A DNA stretch of 64,000 bases from Hydra vulgaris (Eukaryota; Cnidaria; Hydrozoa; Anthoathecata; Hydridae), in NCBI RefSeq assembly GCF_038396675.1, contig NC_088934.1:41433501-41497500 (forward strand), written 5' to 3'. This document shows, piece by piece, positions 36,893 to 49,100 of this stretch. The position numbers were made by a program, and so were the translations under genes. Each line of letters begins with the position of its first letter. The first letter of the stretch is position 1. Below the pieces are notes generated by a model. That model saw only the letters and a list, made by a program, of their open reading frames with translations, was not told the origin of the DNA and made no database searches.

Positions 36893-39800
36893 TTCTACGC
36901 AATATTATTTTTTGTTTTCATTGTTGACGGATGGTTGATACCTAAAATTTCAGTTTGTATTTTATCAACAGAATAAAAAATTTCTAAAACTTCGTTACAT
37001 TTTCACATTTCACTCTAAAAGTATGCGATATTATGTTTTGTATCCATTGCTTACGGATGGTTGATACCTAAAATTTCAATTCTTATTTTATCAACAGAAT
37101 AATAAATTTCTAAAGCTTCGTTATATTTTCCCATTATGCTTAAACAGTTTGCAATATTATGCTTGGTACTAATTGTTGAAGGATGGTTGATGCCTAAAAT
37201 TTCAGTTCTTATTTTATCAACAGAATAATAAATTTGTAAAGCTTCGTTATATTTTCCCATTTCGCGCAAACAGTTTGCGATATTATGTTTTGTACAGATT
37301 ATTGACAGATGATTGATACCTAAAATTTCAGTTTGGATTTTATCAACAGAATAATAAATTTCTAACGCTTCGTTATATTTTCCCATTTTGCTCAAACAGC
37401 ATGCGATATTATTTTTTGTACGCAATGTTGACGGATGGTTGATACCTAAAGTTTGAGTTATTATTTTATCAACATAATAATAAACTTCTAAAGCTTCGTT
37501 GCTTCTTCCCATTTCGCTCAAACATTTTGCGATATTATGTTATGTACCAATTGTTGACGGATGGTTGATACCAAAAAAATCACTTTTAATTTTATCAACA
37601 GAATAATAAATTTTTAAAGCTTCGTTATATTTTCCCGATTCTCTTAAACAGTTTGCGATATTTTGTTTTGTACCAATTGCTGACGGATGCTTGATACCTA
37701 AAATTTCAGTTTATAGTTTATCAACAGAACAATAAATGACTAAAGTTTCGTTATATTTTCTCATTTCCAGCAAACAGGTTGCGATACTATGTTTTGTATC
37801 CATTGTTGATGGGTGGTTGATACCTAAAATTTCAGTTTGTATCTTAGCAACAGAATAAAAAATTTCTAAAGCTTCGTTATATTTTCCTTTATAGCTCAAA
37901 CAGATTGCGATATCATTTTTTGTACTAATTGTTGTCGGATGGTTGATACCTAAAACTTTAGTTTGTATTCTATCAACAGAATAATAAATGTCTAAAGCTT
38001 CGTTATATTTTCCATTTTCCCTCAAACAGGTTGCGATATTATGTTTTGTATCCATTGTTGATGGATAGTTGATGCCAAACACTTCAGTTTGTATTTTATC
38101 AACAGAATAAAAAATTTCTAAAGCTTCGTTATATTTTCCTTTATAGCTCAAACAGATTGCGATATCATTTTTTGTACTAATTGTTGTCGGATGGTTGATA
38201 CCTAAAACTTTAGTTTGTATTCTATCAACAGAATAATAAATGTCTAAAGCTTCGTTATATTTTCTCATTTCCAGCAAACAGGTTGCGATACTATGTTTTG
38301 TATCCATTGTTGATGGATGGTTGATACCTAAAATTTCAGTTTGTATTTTAGCAACAGAATAATAAGTTTCTAATGCTTCGTTATATTTTCCTATATCGCT
38401 CAAACATTTTGCGTTATTACGTTTTGTTTTAATTGTTGACGGATGGTTGATACCTAAAATTTCAGTTTTTATTTTATCAACAAAATAAAATATTTCTAAA
38501 GCTTCGTCATATTTTCCTATATCGCTTAAACAGATTGCGATATTATGTTTTGTTTTCAATGTTGACAGATGCTTGATACCTAAAATTTCAGTTTGTACTT
38601 TTTCAACAGAATAATAAATTTCTAAAGCTTCATTACATTTTCTCATATCGCTCAAACAGTTTGCGATATTATGTTTTGTAGCAATAGTTGACGGATGGTT
38701 GATGCCTAAAAGTTCAGTTTTTATTTTATCAACAGAATAAAAAATTTCTAAAGCTTTGTTATATTTTCCTATATTGCTCAAACAGATTGCGATATTATGT
38801 TTTGTACCCATTGTGGACAGATGGTTGATACCTAAAATTTTAGATTTTATTTTATCAACAGAATAATAAATTTCTAAAGCTTCGTTATGTTTTCCCATTT
38901 CGCTTAAACAGGTTGCGATATGACAATCTGTATCAAGAGTTAGTTCATTATTTTCTCCATAAGCTTTTTTATTAAAACTTTGAATAGCTTTTAGTATTTT
39001 AATTAATTCTTGAAATAAATCTTTACTTGTTAAAAAAACATATATAACACTTGATGAGCGGTGAAAGGATTCTGTCATACTTTTTCTATTTTTTCGAAAC
39101 ATGTGAAGAAAATGAAAAACAAAATCTTTTCCAAATTCAGCGTGATCGTTTATATTTTTCAACTCAAAACTAAAATAATTTTCCATTAGATTGGAGAATG
39201 TTTTTGTACTGGAATTCTTACTTTGAAAATATTTACATGACAGCTGTGTGAGATCGTGCATTGAATATTTTTCATTGTCATAACAATCTAATAAGGAATA
39301 ACTGACCAGTAATCTAATTGCGTCATCAATCAAGTATTCATCTTTTATTGCAATGTATTTTGAGATTTGGACTATAAAATGTTTGCTGATATTTTCACCA
39401 TCACAATGTGATAAACAGTTCAGTAATTTTAATGTATTTCTTTCATCATTGTCTAATTTTGATAAAACTAAATTGATAGCTCGCACAGCAGACATCGATT
39501 CTTCTTCGGTTGGAAATTTATCATCATCTAATATTTGTACGGGATGCAATCTATATCGATCTAAATATTTTTCAATTGTAACTGAGTGTGAGTTTATATA
39601 TTTTATTGCCTGAGTGATAGCAAAAGGATGAAAACCAAGCTCTTTTATTAATTCTATTAACTTTTCGTCTGAATTTGTACTAATGTTGTTTTTAATATAA
39701 ACTAAAGCTTCTTCAGGAGAAAAAACATCTACCGACATCAGATTTACGTTATTTGACCACGTTCTCCATTGAGTGGTGATCAAAGTAAAAGACTTCGGTT

Positions 39801-40235
39801 TCGTTGAAATGTACATTTTAAAGTTCCTAACCGTTTCATTGTTAATGCTGTCAAATATGTACAAAGTGTTTTCGTTTTTAAAATAGTTATGTATTTTTTC
39901 AATAGCTGCATTAATATCAAAAAAATTATTTTTCGTACGTTTTTTTGAAATTTAAACAATAAAATCTAGTTTTTGATAAAGGAGTTCCACTGAAGTTCTT
40001 ATTTTTCCAAATGCTGCGTCTATCCATATAATGTTTTCATAAAACTTCCTATGTTCTTGACAATATTTTCTGGCTATTTGCGTCTTTCCAACACCAGACA
40101 TTCCGCATAATACTAAAGGCTTTTTTGTATCTTGTTCCTCGACTAAATAACGATGTATTTCATTAAGTTCTTTGTTACGTGGATGGAAAGTTCCCATAGA
40201 GGGTTGGACACAAAACATTGTATTTAAAAACAATT
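36893..40235 (-). pseudogene. NB-ARC / TPR receptor-like gene body (NLR-like), interrupted by nonsense codons
   Basis: The exon opens after TTATAG (acceptor, 40236-40241) and reads NTMFCVQPSMGTFHPRNKEL. The P-loop GMSGVGKTQIARKYC lies at about 40070-40115. A TAA at 39952-39954 interrupts, then the same frame continues: NYFKNENTLYIFD (Walker B-like), SFTLITTQWRTW (sensor), GFHPFAITQAIKYI (GLPL-like) and YSMHDLTQL (MHD motif, near 39260). From about 38960 there are 16 TPRs of 42 residues with the pattern GKYNEALEIYYSVDKIQTEI, then LGINHPST. Further stops are at 37711-37713, 37540-37542, 37051-37053 and beyond. No frameshift was needed over about 3.3 kb. NB-ARC proteins are cytoplasmic nucleotide-dependent sensors, and TPRs replace LRRs in some cnidarian members. 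An N-terminal Death domain may be supplied by the exons at 57.4-57.8 kb. Probably a recent pseudogene. Confidence 0.85.
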
Positions 40236-40960
40236 CTATAACATAAACTTATTTTATTAACAAGAGCGAAATAAAACTAATTTACGATTAATAAATTAAC
40301 AATATTTTGTTATTTAAAAGCTTTGAAGTAAAGCGAATATATAATTTAAATTTTAAATATAAAATTTAAAGTAATGAGTTTATTAAGTTCTTGAGAATTC
40401 ATATATAAGTGAATTTTTTTATGAAAACCTCAAACCAAAAATAAGAACAATATTGTAAATGTTTTGTTTTAACGGTTAATTCTCAAACTCGTGTTTCTTA
40501 AAATCAGATTTTTAATATTGTATTTATTTGGGTTTTCCATAATGAAAGATGTTGTCAACCTCAATTATTTCTAAATTAATTCCAATAATAAGGTATAATT
40601 TCAAAATGTTATCTGTATATTTTCTAAATATTATTCAAATCGTTCTAATCAGCGCCGGCGCAATGGAAAAGAAAGGATGGTGTAAGCCAAACCATTCTTA
40701 AAAATTAATCATTTGGGACCTTTTTGTACATTTAGTCGGCAAATTAAAACCATTTTTTAGATGAATTTATTTGGCGTAACTTGACTTATACTATTTTTTT
40801 CTAGTTGGCAAATTGTGGAATTTTATGATTTTTTTTGTTTTTTTCTAATTTACAAATCGATAAGTCAATCATATGCGCTAAAGCTCTAACTGGTTGTTGA
40901 AAATTTACAAATGTTCTAGTTGTTTGTGATTTTTATAATAGTGATATCAGGTGGAGTGTT
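40236..40960. other. AT-rich spacer upstream of the NB-ARC exon
   Basis: No gene. If the Death-NB-ARC model is right, this is intron. Confidence 0.4.
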
Positions 40961-40969
40961 TTTGGTGGC

Positions 40970-42500
40970 CAATGTAAAAATGGTATACAGTCTAGTCAAC
41001 TTTTCTTTACTGTCAATGATTGTTCCTTTCACAGTTCGTCACCAAACCAACTTTTATTAATAATACGCTTGACCTAGTGCTATCAGATTACCCTGATTGT
41101 ACTTATAATGTTAAATTTGGTCCTTCACTTGAATGCACTCAGAAAAAATAACTTCACAATTCAATCTTATAGGATTTCATATTTATACATCGAATAGAAC
41201 TTCAAACTACACGGAGTAAATTATATCTATAACAAAGGTAACTATAATTCAACCAATTAGAGGCAAAAAGAAACCAAATGGCAAACTTATTCTCAAATAA
41301 ATCAACAGACGAAAGCTTTGAATTGTTCATAGACACCTACATTTTTTTATCGAATAGCACATTCCTAAGTTCAATATGTATTTTATCTTAAAGAAGCGTA
41401 ACTTAAAATGGCTTTACTAGAAGAATTAAACCATTTTAAGTTACAAAAATGAAAATTTACACTATTTATGAAGTTATGCTGTGATTCTAGTAAGTTTAAA
41501 GATAATATTCGAGCCTTACAACAAACAAAATTGTCTAGTCAAAAAGCTTGTGGCTGACGCAGTATTAAAGTTTGAGAGTGAAACTATGATTTTTGATTTC
41601 TGAGCAAGTGCCATCTGGGTGGAAATATGCAAGTATAACGCTTATATCTAAAAAAAGGTAATCTTTCTGATCCTGGAAATAAAAGGTCTATTTTCATCAC
41701 CTCAGCAGTTAGAAAAATAATGAAAAAAATAATGCGATTATATTATTGTGGGATTGATCAAGACTTTCCGCATGCAGTTTAGCATAAATGAATACAAGCT
41801 TCTGATGTTTCACGGAGGTTTGTCAGAATTTGACATCCCCTGACCATGTTGGATACATATAGTAGTCGCATAACTCTCGAAACTGCATCCGTCTAGAGAA
41901 GATTGGGTATTTTAATTAATAATTAACTCAAATGGTTAAAGCACATAAGTAAAGTTACTCTTAAAGAAAACTCTTTGCTTGAGATACTTAAAAGAACTTT
42001 AAAACTTGATATCCGTGGAAAAACTTTAAAAATAGAATTCAAGTATGTTCGTGAAGCTTTATACAGCGCATGTGAGCCCTATATTGAAGTACTGTGGAAC
42101 AGTATGGAGCCGTTTCCTACAAAAGGACATTAAAAAGTTAGAATCAGTTCAACGTAGGGCAACCAAATATGTTCCGCAATTGCGCAACGTGAACTATAAA
42201 TCACGTCTAAAAAATCTTAATTTCAGCTCATTAGCTAAACGTAAATCAAGAAGTGATCTAATTCAATTTTATAGAACTTATAAAAACTTTAACAGAGTTA
42301 ACTAGCATCAAGAATGTAGACGAGCAATTTCTTTGACATGTGATGGTGCTGCAGGTAGTTTTCGTTGTGCAAGGCATAAAATTGAACAAGAAGTTACTAA
42401 AAACAGTGGAAGATCCAATTTTTTTCAATATCGAGTAAAGCCATTAATTGCTTCTAATTCAGTCAACGAGTTTGAAAACAATTATGACAAATGAATTCGT
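40970..42500 (+). pseudogene. Non-LTR retrotransposon (endonuclease + RT), deleted inside
   Basis: The + strand has an endonuclease tail QFVTKPTFINNTLDLVLSDY (about 41033-41095), the pre-palm block QVPSGWKYASITLISKK then, after a slip, GNLSDPGNKRSIFITSAVRK (41610-41720), and the C-terminal part 42045-42305 with LYTAHVSPILKYCGTVWSRF, LESVQRRATKYVPQL and LNFSSLAKRKSRSDLI. It ends with SVNEFENNYDK near 42490. The palm region with the F-A-D-D box is missing. This is a different lineage from fragments A and B (V-Q-R-R-A-T-K type). Confidence 0.7.
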
Positions 42501-42796
42501 TCTCTTCCAAGGTGGTATGCTGTAGGGGGGTGTTTTCAGAAACTCGGCTCATAGAAGTCAAACTTCTGTTGAAGAAAATTATAATAATAATACTAATAAT
42601 AGTTAAACCCATATTCACAACTCCTAAAAAAAGTTAAAAGTCCTGTTATGCACACACGTTATACAGCGGGTTAAAATAACTAATTTAATAGAAATTCTTA
42701 ACTTTTAATATAAAGTGCTGGTTATTTACCCATGTGTTTAAAATATAAATGTAAATCCGTCACACCATTGGGTTGCTTGGGATTTGCTCGTGGTTG

Positions 42797-43385
<589 letters not shown>

Positions 43386-43816
43386 TTTTGTATACTTTGC
43401 ACTTTCCTCTATGCTGCATACTCATTCTAGGTATAAAAATATTTGCAATTATGCAATTATACTTTGTTGAAGAACATTTATATAAAAAATTATGTTTTTC
43501 TAGAAAGTTAAAACTGTTAACTATCATATGATATTATATTTCTATATAAAATTTATATATTCAAGAAACTCGATAGTTCAAGAATTTTTCCATGCAATAA
43601 ATAAACATTGTAAGGTTTTTTCTACAATTCTTTATTCCATCTACCTTTATTAAGGAGTTCATAATTACATTTTATACCGAGATTTAATAATGAGCTAATA
43701 CCAATAATTCACGAGAGAGATCACGCGCTACGTTTTAATAAGGGTAAATGACGACTCTAGCTGTTAGGTAATCTTAAAGAACTTTGTTTATTTAAAGTAT
43801 ATATAGAGCCGGAACC

Positions 43817-44418
43817 AGCTTTTTTTGGTCTTTGAGATAGCTAACTTCCAAACATGGAGCAAACGCCAAACATTTATATGTTTATACTTATGTCAAATAA
43901 GGATGCTTTGCAAAAAAATTGCGATGGTTAGAGGCTGGGAACAAAAAAGCCCCAAAATTTGTGACCCATCTGCTCCAAACGTGAGAGCAACAAGTTGATG
44001 AAATATTTTTTGTATTATTCTCAACTAGACTTATATTCATCGATAAATTTTAAGTTTCATAGTGTTATCTTTCAGCGTTCAAAAATAATGACTATATAAA
44101 ATTTACAACCCTTTCAAATTGAGGCGGGTTTAAACTTTGTATGGTCATGATTTTTGAAAGCTAAAATATTTTACTATGAAATTTAAAATTTATCGATGAA
44201 TATAAGTCTAGTTGAGAATAGTATAAAAAATATTTCATCAATTTGTTGCTCTCACGTTTGGGGCAGGTGGGCCACAAATTTTGGGGCTTTTTTGTTCCCA
44301 GCCTCCAATCATCGCAATTTTTTGCAAAGCATCCTTATTTGATATAAGTATAAACATATAAATGTTTGGTGTTTGCTCCATGTTTGGAAGTTAGCTATCT
44401 CAAAGACCAAAAAAACCT
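43817..44418. mobile_element. 602-bp foldback palindrome (hairpin element)
   Basis: The two halves are reverse complements almost from end to end. The left arm starts AGCTTTTTTTGGTCTTTGAG and the right arm ends CTCAAAGACCAAAAAAACCT. Matching inner landmarks are GCAAACGCCAAACATTTATA, AGTCTAGTTGAGAATA, AAAATTTGTGACCCA versus CCACAAATTTTGGGG, and CAAAAATAATGACTATA versus TATGGTCATGATTTTTG. The loop is only about 14 nt around 44118 (TTTCAAATTGAGG). Copy 1 lacks it at 5930-5950, a TA-rich stretch, so it inserted or arose after duplication. It encodes no protein. A transcript across it would fold into a hairpin of about 290 bp. Confidence 0.85.
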
Positions 44419-44574
44419 ATAATAAAATATATTTTTTTTGACACAAATATTTACCTTGTCGAACTATAGAACAAAATCTTTAGCGTTATAAACGTTTTTA
44501 CAATGTCGATGTTCCGATGAAAAATAACGTTATTGTAACTAACTTTATTACGACGTTAGTTCTAGCTGGTTGAT

Positions 44575-46135
44575 AATGCTATCAAATGTCAATCAACCTA
44601 TCAAAAGTCCAACTTTGGATTGACATCGTGTGCCACTTTAGAGGGTAATGTATGAAATTTAATATCTTATAGTATAAGTTGAGGTTAAACAATATTATTT
44701 CAATTGTTTTTACTTTTTGCTTTCACATCTGAGGCGCAGGGTGACAAAATTTTAGAAATTTTATATCTAAAAATTTCCATTAATTGCAATATTCTGCAAA
44801 CTATCTTTATTTAATCTTATCGAGTATAAATAAATTTTTGGAGTAAATTTTGTTTTATTTTTAGAAGTTAATATTTTTATAATTTATTTCTTAATTTAGT
44901 TTTAGAATTTAACTGATAATAGTTCATTCGGGTTAGCTATTTATGTTTCACCAAGGTTTAAGTTCTTATGTTGTTTCACCTAAATATATCGACTTCTTCT
45001 ATTCTCTGATCATCAGTCTCACTAATGGTAATTAATTATCAGTGACACTTAAACCATTTCACTTTTTCTCTCGCCAACTTTCTCTTTGATTTCTCAGCCT
45101 TTACCGTTAAAATACCTTAATCTTCAGATTTATTTTCATCGCTGTCATTTTCTACACCAATACTAATTTTATTATGAAAACTTTGTAAATTTGATGCAAG
45201 AGCTCTTCTCACGTCTCGCACATGTCTTAGTAAACCATCCGTTTTAATATTTATTTTTTTGAGTATATCGGTTAAACTACCAGTTTTCCAAATAAATGTC
45301 AATGGAACAAGCATTATCCTGTCATTTAGTTCTATAAGTACCGTAACCTGTTTTGATCTACCACGTAATTCTATGTTATTCCCCCTTGAATTGATAGACA
45401 TCAGATATACTTATTTTCAGAGAAGCAGGTGTAAACTATTCTTGCGTTCGAATCGATGGTATTGCATTAAACAAAAATACCGTTTGTAGCGGATATATTT
45501 GTGCCCTTGCAGTATATTTTAATGTGCAGTGGTTACGCTCAGCAGTCCCATTTTTTGATGTATCCACATTTATACATATTTGAATCCCTTCAGCACCCAT
45601 TTCTCTGACATGATCACTAATTTCTAAACGGCGCAATATGACTGTGCTTAATTTGAGATTAGATTGTCCCAAAAATTTTCATAACTAAGAGGTTTTTTAA
45701 AACTGCAGTCAAATCTGAGCAAGCTTCCAACAGGATATAGTCTGATGAAGTGTCCGCATATATTCAAAAAGTCTCTGTCGTTTTCTTTTTTATTTTTCAT
45801 TATCTTGTGACTTTGAAATGACACTGCCACGTTTCCATCAAACTTCGTTCTATTCATTTCTTAATAGTTGCAAACACAACACTCGTGCAGCATTACATTT
45901 TTTCAGCTCTTTTGCAAACAATTCCTACCACACAAAATAACTTTTATCACTATTTTTTCATTTTTTTCACATGGTTTCGACCAACCATTTTCCATCTATT
46001 AATCCATCTCTTTATTAATTTGATTTATCAACTAGTTTTTTCTTGAACTGCTCGACAAACCACTTTAACTGTGGTTTATCAAAATTGCATTTGTATTTAG
46101 AAGTCCACTTTATGCCTTATCCAACATGGCAACAG
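44575..46135. other. Insert present only in copy 2, with an unrecognised gene remnant
   Basis: The copy-1 match breaks at AGCTGGTTGA (6088/44568) and resumes at ACCAAATTTAATC-like sequence (6140/46155). Terminal repeats of the insert were not identified. The minus-strand remnant 45117-45857 lies inside. Confidence 0.5.
45117..45857 (-). pseudogene. Unrecognised protein remnant
   Basis: Three linked minus-strand frames: MNRTKFDGNVAVSFQSHKIM to FWDNLISN (45648-45857), then after a slip LKLSTVILRRLEISDHVREM, GAEGIQICINVD, TAERNHCTLKYTARAQIYPL (45436-45672), then past an in-frame TAG FTPASLKIS, and after another slip NIELRGRSKQVTVLIELNDR, LVPLTFIW and LLRHVRDVRRALASNL (45117-45401). The acidic end is ENDSDENKSED. 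I do not recognise the family. The consistent order and orientation argue for one decayed gene of about 240 codons, possibly a transposon gene. Confidence 0.4.
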
Positions 46136-49100
46136 GTTGTTTTTCTCTATGAATTTAAACTAAACCAAATTTTATCTTTCCATTGTGCACTCTTTCACAA
46201 TGATTAATTACAACTATACCTATCATTAAAATTATAACTCATGTTTGCAGTTGTTTTTATCAAGGTATTTTACAAGCTCAAATTTGTAAAACTTGAGTTT
46301 TACTAACTTAACTTATAAACAAACTCAATTTTGTAAAATACTTTGACCCACTTGACTTTTGGTCCTTATTTCATTTCAAGAAGTTTATGTTAAAAAGAGC
46401 ATTAATTCAAATACCAATTGTTTCAAACAGTGCAGCAATTGTGTAAACAGTAATTCAGTTTTCAAGGCTAATGCCTCTATTAATCTCCATTTTGCAATAA
46501 GTATTTTTATTTATCTTCACATTCACTAGACAAAATATACCTCACCTCTTCTGGAATAGTGTGTGTTACTTCTTTTGTTACAGATATAGTTTTTAATGGA
46601 AATATCATGACTTTGTAAAAAAATGCATGTGTAAAATGTATTAAAAAAAATTTTTCTAGGCATTATGTTTATATTTAAAGTTACATGCATAAAGTCCCAT
46701 AAAAATATAGTTTTTTTTAACTCAACATATTTTCTGCTGATTTACATTTTATTAATTAAAAAGTTGTAATTGTGGTAATTGTTTGATAGATATTTTTATA
46801 TTATAATTATTATATAATTATAATTTTTAGATTATATATATATATATATATATTTTTAATATACATAAGTGATTAGAGTTTATTTTTTTATAACTCCAAT
46901 TTTATTTTTTTTGTATATTTCAGGTAATACATATAACTAATACCTAGAATATATATGTTAGTATGCATTTAAATTATACATGGTTAACTATTATTTAAAG
47001 ATACCAAATCAATCTTTTTGACAGAAAAAGGAGGAAATGTGGACTAAAAAAATTTAAACGTCTGAAGAGACAGGCAATCGTGCTTTCGAATATGAGTGTT
47101 ATTTCTGTTGTGATAAAATAGCGCCAAAACGAATATCCCTTTATTAATTTTTTATAGGTTCACAGCAATAAGCCTCGTGATTATGATTATGATTCTCCAT
47201 ACCTTTATCTCTTAAGCTAGCTGATGTTTCTGTAAGCTTATAAAATGATTTTTTTATTTGATCAAAACAAGTTTAAAAAATAAATTAAAAATATTATTTG
47301 TAAAGGTGTCCTGGTCATCTTAAAATGCCATGACAGCAGTAAATGTAAGTTTTTATATTTTTGAATTAGATAAACATTCTACCAAATTCTATAACTAACA
47401 CTAATACACAAATCATTTTATACAAATATGATCTAAAGATAATTAAATTACAGAATATTTAAAAATGTAACGAAACTAAAAATGTTATTTAAATTTTTTT
47501 TTTTATTGAAGTGATTTTAGGAATTTTTGCCTCTCCTTAACACTGCTCTGACCATCAATAATGCTCACACTGTCACACCACTTACTCAGTCAATTGAATA
47601 CATATTTTCCTCCATTGAATACTAACTTAAAAGTAAGAAAGCTGTTAATTTATATACTATACTATAGTGTCTTCAAAAAAATAGGTCAACATAATTTTTT
47701 ATTATAAATAGCACATAAATTTAATATTTTTCTCAATTTTATTGAAATTTTATATTTAATATGTCAAATAATAACTTCTATAACAGAATGTTTGCATTAT
47801 TAATAAAAAAAAGTAAACAAAACTGTTGGACTTTAAACAAAACCACAAAACCGGTAAAAAACAATTGAAATTGGAAAATTTAATTTTTTGGAAAAAAATA
47901 GGCAAAATTGATTATTGTATCTAATTGTTTACATTTTAGTCCCTGAACAGGATTTTTCTTGTTTATAAAAAGCTTTTTTTATTTTTCACTCTGAAGTAAA
48001 CTCTTCATCTACCTTCTAGTAACAATCGTATTGATAACTTTTCAAGTCTTAAATTTTATCTGACTGGTTGATATTCTACGGTTCTTCATCATTTTCCTTA
48101 CAATCAATCAATCTTCTTTTTCTGTTACTTTTTGCTATCTTTCATATTTCAACTTGTTGCTAATTAAATTTCGAGACAAAAAACTCAAGACATAACATGT
48201 GGATCTACAGTTTAAAAATTTGTAGATCTGTAGATCTACATCCAAATTCTTTGGAAATATTTATCAAAGATCAATCTGAATGGTGCATTTTTCTCACACA
48301 AGTTTTTTCCAAATTGTACGAGCTTTTTGTACGAATTTTTCCCAAAAGGAAGAGCTTTAACTGATAAGCAAATGGTATAACTAAAAATAAATTCTAAAAC
48401 ACTATAATTATGAGTGACTAATTGATGATTGAATTCCGGTATTTGCAGAATCAAAAGAATATAACTCTATTATAATTTCTCTTTGACCTATTGTTAATTT
48501 GAGTGCCCGACTTCAATTTTTATTTTTGTTTAATTTTATTTATTAAAGTAGTGCAAATATATTAAGAATCTAACATAGAACGCCAAATGTTAAAACAAAC
48601 TTCATGCTACGATCAATTTTAGTTTATTTTTAAAAATATATATTTTTTTAAATAAACTAAATTTGATTGTTGCAGAAAGTGAAACATTTAAATTTTTAAC
48701 ACAATGGCATTTAGTTTCTTTTAATTTAATTTTAACAGTTTAATTAACTTTTTTGTATTGCTTTATTGAAGGTTAAACTGCATTAGTTGTTTGAAAAAAC
48801 AGAAAACAAAATATTGAGTTTTATGACTTTTTTTCAAAAAAAACATGCTGTGCCATTATTTTTTAAGGGCACTGAATTATTTGTATCTGGAATAGTTTTT
48901 TTTTTTTTTTTTGATCAGATTTTGTAAAATGTGTAACTTTTGCAAACAAACATCTTGTGGAACATATCCTGATTGGTCACAACTGACCAATTAATCAGGT
49001 TTATGGTTAGGGTTAGGGAAATAGCATCACTGTTTAAACAGTGAGGCCACATCATCTTCCTGATATTTCATCAGTGCAAAATCTACTTCTTCTGTGTGAC

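Noticed and set aside
45440..45465. GTTCGAATC, a tRNA T-loop-like word
   Set aside because: Flanking bases do not form the T stem or an acceptor stem; it lies in a protein remnant.
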